From the NCBI GenBank assembly GCA_028869175.1, contig JAGWTB010000021.1, positions 1-32,208 on the forward strand: a stretch of DNA of 32,208 nucleotides, read 5' to 3'. Source of the DNA: Sphingomonadales bacterium. Its GTDB lineage: Bacteria > Pseudomonadota > Alphaproteobacteria > Sphingomonadales > Sphingomonadaceae. Shown here one piece after another: positions 23,463 through 30,801 of this stretch (position 1 is its first letter; each line of letters starts with the position of its first letter). The translations under genes were made by a program, and so were the position numbers. Under the pieces are notes generated by a model. That model did not search any database. It saw only the letters and a program-made list of their open reading frames with translations, and was not told the DNA's origin.

Positions 23463-24065
23463 CTATTCCTTGCCGGTGAACTGATGAACCAGCCGTTGCA
23501 CCGCGTGGCGGGTTTCGGCCAGCGAGGTGCCGGTATCGATGACGAAATCGGCGCGGGCGCGCTTGTCGGCATCAGGAACCTGCAGCTTGAGGATCTGGGC
23601 GAACTTTTCCTCGGTCATCCCCGGCCGCGCCAGCACCCGCGCGCGCTGCGCCTCAGCAGAGGCGGAGACGACCAGCACCGCGTCGATGCCGCTGTGCCCG
23701 CCCTTCTCGAACAACAGCGGAATGTCGAACACCACCAGAGTTGCGGCGGCGTTATCGCTGAGGAAAGCGCGCCGCATGGCCGCCACTGCCGGGTGGACGA
23801 TGGCTTCCAGCCGCTTCAGCGCTGCCGGATCGCCAAACACCTGCGCGCCGAGCTTTTCCCGATCCACCCCTTGCGCGCCGGTGGTGCCGGGAAATTCCGC
23901 CTCGATTTCCGGCAGAAGTGCGCCGGATGGCCCCTGCAAGACATGGACCGCCGCATCGGCATCGAACACCGGGACGCCCAGCCCGTGGAACATCGCCGCC
24001 ACCGCCGACTTGCCCATGCCGATCGAACCGGTGAGACCGAGGACGAAGGGCTTTTGCGCCGTCAT
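23463..24065 (-). CDS. coaE: Dephospho-CoA kinase
   Basis: The 200-residue last enzyme of coenzyme A synthesis, which phosphorylates the 3'-hydroxyl of dephospho-CoA. The P-loop GLTGSIGMGKS is at residues 10-20, the substrate Asp is in FDADAAVH, and DIPLLFEKGGH and ARPGMTEEKFAQIL (lid region) follow the family pattern. The ATG overlaps the aroE stop (ATGA at 24062-24065), so translation is coupled to aroE. It belongs to the minus-strand cluster maf-aroE-coaE running away from the origin. Confidence 0.96.
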   Translation of the reverse strand: MTAQKPFVLGLTGSIGMGKSAVAAMFHGLGVPVFDADAAVHVLQGPSGALLPEIEAEFPGTTGAQGVDREKLGAQVFGDPAALKRLEAIVHPAVAAMRRAFLSDNAAATLVVFDIPLLFEKGGHSGIDAVLVVSASAEAQRARVLARPGMTEEKFAQILKLQVPDADKRARADFVIDTGTSLAETRHAVQRLVHQFTGKE

Positions 24066-24925
24066 GCCGTCAGCAGCCCGCGCAGTTCGGCGTCGGCTTC
24101 CTTCGGCGGTTCGGCGTCATAAAACCGGCGGAACGCCTCGCGCGCCTGGCCGACCAGCATCTCCAGCCCGTCATGCGTGCGCAGACCGCGCGCGGCGGCG
24201 GCGCGCAGCAGGGGCGTGTCGTGCGGGTGGGTGACGATGTCATAAACCACGGCGTCATCACGCAGACCGGCGACGTCAAGCGGCAGCGGCGGATAGCCAT
24301 TCATCCCCAGCGACGAGGCATTGGCGACAACCGCGCTGGCAGCGGCCATTTCGCCCGCACGGTCCCAGCCGACCGCCTCTACCTGGCAATGTTCAAGCGT
24401 CGCGGCGAGATCGCCGAGCAGCCGCGCCGTGCCTTCCGCCGTGCGGTTGACCACCGCCAGCCGCCGCGCGCCCAGCCCGACCAGCCCGGCTATCACCGCC
24501 GCCGCCGCCCCGCCCGCGCCGAGCACGGTGACCTGCTCGCCCGAAAGGTCCAGCCCGGCGATGGGTTCGACAAAACCGGGCAGGTCGGTGTTCTCCCCGG
24601 TCAGGCTGCCATCGGGCTCGACGATCACGGTGTTGACCGCGCCCAGCGCCTTGGCCGCCGCAGTGTGGTGATCGACCAGATCGTAGCAGGCGCGCTTGTG
24701 CGGCATGGTTGCCTGGACCCCGGCGAAACCGAGCGCGACCATGCCGCGAAAAGCGCGCGCCACTTCGCCCGGGCGCACCGGCAGGCGGATATAGTGCCCG
24801 TCGAGCCCCAGCTTGCGCAGCCAGAATTCGTGGATGATCTGCGATTTGGACTGGTGGACCGGCCAGCCGATCAGCCCGGCGAGCAGCGGCAAGGGGCGTT
24901 CGCCGGGAAAGGGTAGATCGCGCAT
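24062..24925 (-). CDS. aroE: Shikimate dehydrogenase (NADP+)
   Basis: The 287-residue enzyme reduces 3-dehydroshikimate to shikimate in aromatic amino acid synthesis. Shikimate-binding residues are seen in WPVHQSKSQIIHEFW (about 22-36), the catalytic Lys in ATMPHKRACYD, and Asn/Asp in GAVNTV and GENTDLPGF. The NADP loop is VLGAGGAAAAV near 136-146, followed by NRTAEG. The end DGLEMLVGQAREAFRRF is typical. I chose the ATG at 24925. It begins 8 bp after maf ends and overlaps coaE by 4 bp. Confidence 0.96.
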   Translation of the reverse strand: MRDLPFPGERPLPLLAGLIGWPVHQSKSQIIHEFWLRKLGLDGHYIRLPVRPGEVARAFRGMVALGFAGVQATMPHKRACYDLVDHHTAAAKALGAVNTVIVEPDGSLTGENTDLPGFVEPIAGLDLSGEQVTVLGAGGAAAAVIAGLVGLGARRLAVVNRTAEGTARLLGDLAATLEHCQVEAVGWDRAGEMAAASAVVANASSLGMNGYPPLPLDVAGLRDDAVVYDIVTHPHDTPLLRAAAARGLRTHDGLEMLVGQAREAFRRFYDAEPPKEADAELRGLLTA

Positions 24926-24933
24926 GGTGGTAC

Positions 24934-25527
24934 TCAGCTCTCCAGCAGGCCATGTTGCCGCAGCGCGCCAAGCAATGGCAATAGCGGCATGCCCAGCACG
25001 GTGAAGTGGCTGCCGGTGATGCTTTCGAACAGCTGCACCCCGCGTGCCTCTATCCGGAACACCCCGACACAGCCCGCCACCGCCGGCCATTCGGCGGCCA
25101 GATAGCTGGCGATGAACCGTTCCGAAAGGGGCCGCACCGCCAGCACGGCAGATTCGGCATGACGCCACAGCGTCTGACCGTCGCGAACCAGAGCGGCGGC
25201 GGAATGCAGCTCCATCCGCTGGCCGGAGAAGTGGCGCAAATGCTCAGCCGCCTGCTCGCGGTTTTCCGGCTTGGCGAAGCGCCGCCCGCTCACCTCGACC
25301 AGCGAATCGCTGCCGATCACGATGGCGGCAGGATGATCGCGCGACACGGCCCCGGCCTTCGCCTCGGCCAGCGCCGCCGCGACCTCGGTTCCAGGATGGC
25401 CGGCCAGACCCGCTTCAAGCGCCCGCTCGTCCAGATGCGCCGGCACCGCGCGGTAGATAATGCCGGCAGCATCAAGCATCGCCCGGCGCGAGGCGCTTTG
25501 CGAGGCGAGGATGAGCGTGCCTGTCAT
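24934..25527 (-). CDS. maf: Maf-family nucleotide pyrophosphatase
   Basis: A 197-residue Maf/YceF-type protein that hydrolyses non-canonical or modified nucleoside triphosphates. Motifs: [19 protein letters not shown] at the start with the SxSxxR signature, [20 protein letters not shown] with the catalytic Asp (about residue 76), [13 protein letters not shown], and the C-terminal [20 protein letters not shown] followed by [10 protein letters not shown]. The GSD rather than GAD version is closer to the YceF (7-methyl-GTP) type, but the substrate is uncertain. I chose the ATG at 25527; an in-frame ATG at 25545 adds six residues. It lies between the PPDK regulator and aroE. Confidence 0.93.
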   Translation of the reverse strand: MTGTLILASQSASRRAMLDAAGIIYRAVPAHLDERALEAGLAGHPGTEVAAALAEAKAGAVSRDHPAAIVIGSDSLVEVSGRRFAKPENREQAAEHLRHFSGQRMELHSAAALVRDGQTLWRHAESAVLAVRPLSERFIASYLAAEWPAVAGCVGVFRIEARGVQLFESITGSHFTVLGMPLLPLLGALRQHGLLES

Positions 25528-25599
25528 GCAGGCACCACGCCACATGTCTCGACACCGCCCGACCCGAACGGGGATAGTCTGGCTTTCATGCGCAAATCC

Positions 25600-26430
25600 C
25601 TAGAATGCCCCTGCCGCACCGGAATCGGGGCGTTCGTTATAGAGGTTGATCACCGCCGCCGCGGTTTCCTCGATCGAGCGGCGCGTGACGTCGATCACCG
25701 GCCAGCCATTGTCGGCGAACATGCGGCGGGCATATTGCACCTCGCGCGCCACGCCGTCCTGATCGACATAGGCGGTCTCGGGCGCCTGGTTCAGCGACAG
25801 CAACCGGTTGCGCCGGACCTGGATCAGCCGTTCGGGCGCAGTGGTGAGGCCAACAACCAGCGGCTTGCGCAGTCCAAACAGCGATGGCGGCGGCGGGCTT
25901 TCCACCACGATGGGGATGTTCGCCACCCGGTAGCCGCGATTGGCGAGATAGATCGAAGTCGGCGTCTTGGAAGACCGCGATACCCCGGCCAGCACGATGT
26001 CTGCCTGTTCCCAGTCTTCCCAGCCGACCCCGTCATCATGGGCAATGGTGAACTGGATCGCTTCCACCCGCGCGAAATAGGCCGCATTCATCGCGTGCTG
26101 CCGGCCGGGCCGGGCCTTGGCCTGCTGGCCCAGCGTGCCTTCGAGCGCCAGGGTGACGGCATCGAGCGCCGCGACGGCGGGCAGGCCCAGCGCGGTGCAG
26201 CGTTCCTCCAGCCGGGTGCGGGTATCGTTGTTGACCAGGGTGAACAGCACCAGCCCCGGATTGGCGGCGATATCGGCAAATATCCGGTCAAGATGCTGCT
26301 GCGAGCGGACCATCGGCCAGAAATGGCGCACCACGTCGCTATCATCGAACTGGGCCAGTGCAGCCTTGGCGATCATTTCCAGCGTCTCGCCGGTCGAGTC
26401 CGAAAGCAGGTGAAGATGAAGGCGTGCCAT
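25600..26430 (-). CDS. PPDK/PEPS regulatory kinase-phosphatase (DUF299)
   Basis: A 276-residue bifunctional serine/threonine kinase and phosphorylase that inactivates and reactivates pyruvate phosphate dikinase or PEP synthase. Motifs: LHLLSDSTGETLEMIAKAAL at the start, the P-loop-like AGVSRSSKTPTSIYLANRGY (about 147-166), NIPIVVESPPPP, and NRLLSLNQ. The C-terminus ends with the usual SIEETAAAVI. The start ATG at 26430 is the first base next to the proposed origin. I believe this is the RP001-type gene that flanks the origin opposite hemE in Caulobacter and Rickettsia. It leads the minus-strand cluster maf-aroE-coaE. Confidence 0.93.
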   Translation of the reverse strand: MARLHLHLLSDSTGETLEMIAKAALAQFDDSDVVRHFWPMVRSQQHLDRIFADIAANPGLVLFTLVNNDTRTRLEERCTALGLPAVAALDAVTLALEGTLGQQAKARPGRQHAMNAAYFARVEAIQFTIAHDDGVGWEDWEQADIVLAGVSRSSKTPTSIYLANRGYRVANIPIVVESPPPPSLFGLRKPLVVGLTTAPERLIQVRRNRLLSLNQAPETAYVDQDGVAREVQYARRMFADNGWPVIDVTRRSIEETAAAVINLYNERPDSGAAGAF

Positions 26431-26741
26431 GGCGACCCGGCTTGTGGACAGAACCCCGCATAAACCACGGCACAAGCCGGCTGACAACTTCGGGGATCAA
26501 TTCGCTGCCCGCTACCGGCGAGTCGATGGGCAGCTTGTGGACAGGTGGAAAGCGCCGTCCACAGGCTGGGGATAAGGCGGACAAGTCCTGCTTGACCACA
26601 TCGGCAGCGGAGTCGCCCTGCGCTTGGCCCTGTTCATCGCGGGACAAATCGGGCAAGGGCGCGCTATGCCCGCTATCCACAGGCCTACTACCTACTGAAT
26701 CCTTATATAAATCCTTTTATTATTTGATTGGACCCGTCCCG
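26431..26741. other. Probable chromosomal replication origin (oriC)
   Basis: This 311-bp gene-free stretch lies between the divergent PPDK-regulator and hemE genes, the known origin position in several alphaproteobacteria. DnaA-box-like 9-mers (consensus TTATCCACA) are CTATCCACA at 26673-26681 (+, one mismatch), TTATCCCCA at 26575-26567 (-, one mismatch), CTGTCCACA at 26451-26443 and 26544-26536 (-, two mismatches each), TTGACCACA at 26592-26600 (+, two) and CCGTCCACA at 26555-26563 (+, three). An AT-rich tract of 27 bp with only three G/C (26703-26729) next to the best plus-strand box fits the unwinding element. GANTC sites occur at 26520, 26610 and 26697. I see no Caulobacter-type TTAA-N7-TTAA CtrA sites. 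Function is inferred. Confidence 0.75.
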
Positions 26742-27770
26742 ATGCCCGGACTCCTGCTTCGCACGTTGCGCGGTGAGAACGCTTCCGAGCGGCCGGTCTG
26801 GCTGATGCGCCAGGCTGGGCGCTACCTGCCCGAATACCGCGCGCTCCGTGCCGAAAAGGGCGGATTCCTCGCGCTGGTCTATGACAGCGATGCCGCGGCG
26901 GAAATCACCTTGCAACCAATCCGGCGTTTCGGATTCGATGGCGCGATCCTGTTTTCGGACATCCTGATCGTGCCCTATGCCATGGGGCAGGATCTGGAAT
27001 TCCTCGCCGGCGAAGGCCCGCGCATGTCACCCCGGTTGCTCGATGCCGCGCTGGACAGCCTCCATGCCGTGCCTGAGCGTCTGAGCCCGATCTATGAGAC
27101 CGTGGCCAAGGTCCGCGCCGGGTTGGGGCCTGACCGCACGCTGCTGGGCTTTGCCGGTAGTCCCTGGACCATCGCCACCTACATGGTCGCGGGTGAAGGC
27201 AGCCGCGACCAGCACGATACCCGCGCCATGGCCTACCGCGATCCGGCGGCGTTCCAGGCGATCATCGACGCTATCGTCGCGGTGACGGTGGAATATCTCG
27301 CCGGGCAGATCGCGGCGGGGGCCGAAGCAGTGCAGTTGTTTGACAGCTGGGCTGGCAGCCTTGCTCCGGCGGAGTTCGAACGCTGGGTGATCGCGCCCAA
27401 CGCGGCCATCGTTGCGGCGCTGAAGAAGCGCTACCCGGATGTGCCGGTGATCGGCTTCCCCAAGGGCGCGGGCGAGAAGCTTGCCGCCTATGCCCGTGAA
27501 ACCCGTGTGGATGCGCTGGCGCTGGATGAGACCATCGATCCGTTCTGGGCGGCAAAGGCCTTGCCGGCTGGCATGCCGGTGCAGGGCAACCTCGATCCGC
27601 TGTTGCTCCTTGCCGGGGGCAGCGAGCTGGAAAGCCAGGCCCGCCGCATCCTCGACTGCTTTGCCGACCGGCCGCACGTGTTCAATCTGGGCCATGGTAT
27701 CGGCCAGTTCACCCCGGTGGAACACGTCGAGCAGCTACTCGGCGTGGTGCGCGGCTGGAAGCGCGGCTGA
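26742..27770 (+). CDS. hemE: Uroporphyrinogen decarboxylase
   Basis: The 342-residue enzyme decarboxylates uroporphyrinogen III to coproporphyrinogen III in heme synthesis. Motifs: RPVWLMRQAGRYLPEYRALR near residues 17-36 with the substrate-binding arginines, FDGAILFSDILIVPYAMG with the catalytic Asp, GFAGSPWTIATYM, LFDSWAGSLAPAEF, and HVFNLGHGIGQFTPVEHVEQ with the active-site His. I chose the ATG at 26742, which gives normal family length; longer in-frame extensions would run across the origin. The AT-rich tract just upstream may also contain its promoter. It is the first gene to the right of the proposed oriC. Confidence 0.96.
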   Translation: MPGLLLRTLRGENASERPVWLMRQAGRYLPEYRALRAEKGGFLALVYDSDAAAEITLQPIRRFGFDGAILFSDILIVPYAMGQDLEFLAGEGPRMSPRLLDAALDSLHAVPERLSPIYETVAKVRAGLGPDRTLLGFAGSPWTIATYMVAGEGSRDQHDTRAMAYRDPAAFQAIIDAIVAVTVEYLAGQIAAGAEAVQLFDSWAGSLAPAEFERWVIAPNAAIVAALKKRYPDVPVIGFPKGAGEKLAAYARETRVDALALDETIDPFWAAKALPAGMPVQGNLDPLLLLAGGSELESQARRILDCFADRPHVFNLGHGIGQFTPVEHVEQLLGVVRGWKRG

Positions 27771-27801
27771 AAGACCATCCCCCGACGCGCAATCCTGCGG
27801 C

Positions 27802-27837
27802 TTGACGGCGTGGCCTGACCAGTTAGGTTGCGCTAAC
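27802..27837 (+). promoter_or_regulatory. Promoter and operator-like palindrome before the MFS gene
   Basis: TTGACG (27802-27807), then a 16-bp gap, and TAGGTT (27824-27829) form a possible sigma-70 promoter in the 101-bp hemE-MFS gap. Overlapping the -10 is an inverted repeat GTTAG-N6-CTAAC (27822-27837), where a sugar-responsive repressor could bind. The right half GCGCTAACAT resembles LacI-family half sites. Confidence 0.4.
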
Positions 27838-27871
27838 ATTCCCCGGCAAGGGGGCGCAGGGGAGAGCCGGC

Positions 27872-29164
27872 ATGGCGGAAGACGGATACAATCGCAGGTC
27901 CTTGTTCTGGATCTGTGTGCTGGTGGTGCTGACGGCAGCGCTGTCGTTCTCGATCCGCACCGGAGCTTCGGGCGCGATCAAGGCGGCACTGTTCGATAAC
28001 AGCGCGCTGGCCGCCCGGTCGGGCGAGATGATTGCCGCCGCGCTGGGCAATGCCTTCCTTGGTTTTGCGCTCAGCCTGCTGACACTGAGTGTCCTGCTGG
28101 AGATCGTCGGGGCCAAGCGGGTGATCCTGTTTTCCGCCGTCTGCTTCATCCTCGGCCCGCTGCTGATCCTACTCTCGCCGCGCATGGGCGGGGTCGATGC
28201 GGTCTACCGGATGCTGACCGTGGGCATGGTGGTCTGCGGCTTCGGCTGGGGAGCGATGGAAGCCTCGGTCAATCCGGTTACGGCAGCGCTCTATCCCGAA
28301 GACAAGACCCACCGGCTGAACCAGCTCCATGCCTGGTGGCCGGCGGGGATCGTCATTGGCGGGTTGCTCAGCGTGCTGTTCTTCGAGCAGCTCCATCTGA
28401 GCTGGCAGGCGCTGATCGCGGTGATCCCGGTTCCGGCGGTGGTGTTCGGTGTCTGGGCCATGTTCCAGACCTTCCCCAAGACCGAAAGCGCCGCCATGGG
28501 CGTACCCTTTGGCGAGATGCTGGCCGAACCGTTCAAACGGCCGGGCTTCTGGATCTTCCCGGCGATCATGTTCCTCACCGCTTCTGCCGAGCTGGCCCCC
28601 GGATCATGGGTCGATGTCGCGCTGAGCCAGACTGTGGGCATGCCTGGCATCCTGGTGCTGGTCTACGTTTCGGCAATCATGTTCGTCATGCGCCATTTCG
28701 CCGGGGCGCTTGACCGGCGATTTTCCGACATCGGCCTGCTGTGGTTCACCACCATTCCCGCTGCTGTCGGGCTCTATCTGCTGAGCCTTGCCGCATCACC
28801 CGTTGCGGCCTTCGTCGCGGCGACGCTGTGGGCCTTCGGGGTGTGCTTCATGTGGCCGACGATGCTTGCCGCCACCTCGCGCCGCTATCCGCGCGGTGGG
28901 CCATGGTCGATCGGCATTGTCGGTTTCGCCGGGGCCATGGCGATCTATTTCGTCCTGCCCGAGATCGGCAAGATCTATGACCGCGCAAAGCTGGCCAAGG
29001 CTGGCGGGGAAGCTGCCTTTGCCGCGCTCAAGCCGGGGCCGGAGCTGCAATCGGTACTGGGCTTTGCCGCGCAGGAATCGTTCCAGGCCATCGCGCTGGT
29101 TCCGGTGGCCTTGTTCTTCATCTTCGGCGGGCTGTGGCTGGCTGAACGTCGCCGGAAGGGCTGA
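27872..29164 (+). CDS. MFS transporter, sugar-type
   Basis: A 430-residue integral membrane protein with about twelve hydrophobic segments in two sets of six, separated by a cytoplasmic stretch (about 205-225, TFPKTESAAMGVPFGEMLAE), the layout of the major facilitator superfamily. It has acidic or polar residues within helices (GWGAMEASVNPVTAALYPED; PGSWVDVALSQ) as expected for substrate binding. Relatives carry sugars, but the substrate is not predictable. GGGGAGAG precedes the ATG at 27872. It is followed after 5 bp by an isomerase/epimerase gene, so the pair probably imports and converts one carbohydrate. A separate promoter and palindrome lie upstream. Confidence 0.85.
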   Translation: MAEDGYNRRSLFWICVLVVLTAALSFSIRTGASGAIKAALFDNSALAARSGEMIAAALGNAFLGFALSLLTLSVLLEIVGAKRVILFSAVCFILGPLLILLSPRMGGVDAVYRMLTVGMVVCGFGWGAMEASVNPVTAALYPEDKTHRLNQLHAWWPAGIVIGGLLSVLFFEQLHLSWQALIAVIPVPAVVFGVWAMFQTFPKTESAAMGVPFGEMLAEPFKRPGFWIFPAIMFLTASAELAPGSWVDVALSQTVGMPGILVLVYVSAIMFVMRHFAGALDRRFSDIGLLWFTTIPAAVGLYLLSLAASPVAAFVAATLWAFGVCFMWPTMLAATSRRYPRGGPWSIGIVGFAGAMAIYFVLPEIGKIYDRAKLAKAGGEAAFAALKPGPELQSVLGFAAQESFQAIALVPVALFFIFGGLWLAERRRKG

Positions 29165-29169
29165 CCGCG

Positions 29170-30027
29170 ATGAAAGTCGGTATGAACATGCTGCTGTGGA
29201 CGGGGCACGTCACGCAGGAGCATGTGCCCACCTTGCAGGCGCTGAAGGCCACCGGGTTCGACGGTGTCGAAATCCCGTTGTTCGACGTCACCGACCCCGG
29301 CCACTATCGCTGGCTGGCCGGTGTGCTCGACGATATCGGGCTGGAGCGCACGGTGGTCGCGCTGATCCCTGACGAGGCCCATTCGCCGGTCTCGCCCGAT
29401 GCCGCCGCTCGTGCTGCCGGGGTGGACCACCTGCGGCGCGTGATTGACTGCACGGCCATTCTCGGCGGGCAGGTCATCGCCGGACCCTGGTTCCAGCCGC
29501 TGGGCGTGTTTACGGGTGAGCGGCCAAGCGAAGCGGAACTTGACCACTGCGCCGCAGTCCATCGCCAGGTGCTGCCCCTGATGCGCGCGGCGGGGATCGT
29601 GCCGGCGCTGGAACCGCTCAACCGGTTCGAAGCGCACCTGCTCAATACCTGCGAACAGGCGGTAGCCTATGCGGCGCGCGTGGGCGAGGGCGGCATCGGC
29701 GTGCTCTATGACACCTTTCACGCCCATATCGAGGAGAAGGACCCGATCGCCGCGCTGCAGACGCTGCACGCTTCGGGCAACCTTTCCCATGTCCACATCT
29801 CGGAGAACGACCGCGGTACTCCCGGTCGCGGCCACGCCAAAATCCGCGAGTCCATCGCGGTGCTCAAGACGCTCGGTTATGATGGCTGGATGACCATCGA
29901 AGCCTTCGGGCGCGGCGTTCCCGAATTGGCGGCGGCAACCCGGGTATGGCGCGATTTCTTCGCCAGCCCCGAGGAAGTCTATAGCGAGGGCCATGCGCTG
30001 ATCCGCTCCTGCTGGGATGCCGGCTGA
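29170..30027 (+). CDS. Sugar isomerase/epimerase (TIM barrel, DTE-like)
   Basis: A 285-residue AP-endonuclease-2-type TIM barrel, resembling D-tagatose/D-psicose 3-epimerases and hydroxypyruvate isomerases. The four metal ligands of that family are visible: Glu in ALEPLNRFEAHL (about residue 151), Asp in VLYDTFHAHIEE (about 181), His in LSHVHISENDRG, and Glu in WMTIEAFGRG (about 243). The GRGH segment that closes over the substrate is also present. It should interconvert a ketose or keto acid, with the substrate unknown. It begins five bases after the MFS transporter, presumably one operon, and is not known to belong to heme metabolism although it lies between hemE and hemJ. Confidence 0.83.
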   Translation: MKVGMNMLLWTGHVTQEHVPTLQALKATGFDGVEIPLFDVTDPGHYRWLAGVLDDIGLERTVVALIPDEAHSPVSPDAAARAAGVDHLRRVIDCTAILGGQVIAGPWFQPLGVFTGERPSEAELDHCAAVHRQVLPLMRAAGIVPALEPLNRFEAHLLNTCEQAVAYAARVGEGGIGVLYDTFHAHIEEKDPIAALQTLHASGNLSHVHISENDRGTPGRGHAKIRESIAVLKTLGYDGWMTIEAFGRGVPELAAATRVWRDFFASPEEVYSEGHALIRSCWDAG

Positions 30028-30059
30028 CAGTTCGATGTGAGGACCCGGCAACCCCCTCA

Positions 30060-30078
30060 TCGCGGGCTCGACCCGCGA
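30060..30078 (+). repeat. Perfect hairpin after the isomerase gene
   Basis: TCGCGGG (30060-30066), a five-base loop CTCGA, and CCCGCGA (30072-30078) form a perfect 7-bp stem 33 bp after the isomerase stop. There is no U run. CGGGCTCGACCCG-type palindromes are common dispersed extragenic repeats in alphaproteobacteria, so this may be one, or a weak terminator. The rest of the 290-bp gap to hemJ shows nothing I recognise. Confidence 0.4.
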
Positions 30079-30317
30079 CGGCTGGCGGCATCAACGCGAG
30101 CGAATCGTGCTGGAACCTCGGGCAGACGCAGCCTTGCACCGATGAGGCGAGCAGCCCCGGCATGGGCCGGGCCGACGATTTGTGCCATGGCTGTGGATCG
30201 CGCGATGTTCATGCCGTTTGCCGGCCCTGCTGACCTCGCCATCGCCATCTTGCTTTCCGCTTCATCCCCCACCAGATGTCGCCTATGGAACCGGTCCTTC
30301 TCGAGCAGGTGTTTGCG

Positions 30318-30743
30318 ATGACCTATCTCTGGCTCAAGGCGGGCCATATCATCTTCGTGATCTTCTGGATGGCGGGGCTGTTCATGCTGCCGCGCTATTT
30401 CGTCTACCACCAGGAAGCGCCGGAAGGATCGCCCGAGAACGCGGTGTGGACCGATCGCGAAGGCAAGCTGCTCAAGATCATCCTGTGGCCGTCACTGGTG
30501 ATCACCTGGACGCTGGGGCTGATCCTGGGCTGGACGCAGGGTTATTTCGGCCAGGGATGGTTCCACGTGAAACTCGCCCTGGTGCTGGGGCTTTCGGCCT
30601 ATCACGTCTGGCTGGCGGGCTATCACAAGGCCTTGGCGCGCGGTGAACGGCGGCTCAGCGGCAAACGTTTGCGGCTGCTCAACGAGGTTCCCGGGATCGC
30701 CGCCGCCGTGATCGTGACCATGGTGGTCGTGCGACCGTTCTGA
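30318..30743 (+). CDS. hemJ: Protoporphyrinogen oxidase HemJ
   Basis: A 141-residue membrane protein of the HemJ family (UPF0093), which oxidises protoporphyrinogen IX in bacteria lacking HemG/HemY. It starts with YLWLKAGHIIFVIFWMAGLF, containing the conserved Lys and His of the first helix, followed by MLPRYFVYH. Later hydrophobic segments are LKIILWPSLVITWTLGLILG and VKLALVLGLSAYHVWLAGY, and the end is VPGIAAAVIVTMVVVRPF. I chose the ATG at 30318 for family-like length and GCAGGTG upstream; an in-frame ATG at 30276 would add 14 residues. In related genomes I expect hemJ close to hemE; here two genes lie between them. Confidence 0.88.
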   Translation: MTYLWLKAGHIIFVIFWMAGLFMLPRYFVYHQEAPEGSPENAVWTDREGKLLKIILWPSLVITWTLGLILGWTQGYFGQGWFHVKLALVLGLSAYHVWLAGYHKALARGERRLSGKRLRLLNEVPGIAAAVIVTMVVVRPF

Positions 30744-30801
30744 GCCCGGCCTGTTCAGGCTTGGCTCGCCATGACGATTGTTTCAGCTGGTTTGCCCGCC
30801 T

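Noticed and set aside
22587..24122. 511-codon plus-strand frame opposite dnaQ and coaE
   Set aside because: It is antisense to two well-supported genes and shows no domains.
25006..26463. 485-codon plus-strand frame opposite maf and the PPDK regulator
   Set aside because: It is antisense to recognised genes, with no domain or ribosome binding site evidence.
30057..30410. 117-codon minus-strand frame between the isomerase and hemJ
   Set aside because: It overlaps the hemJ start, has no start signal and no recognisable pattern.
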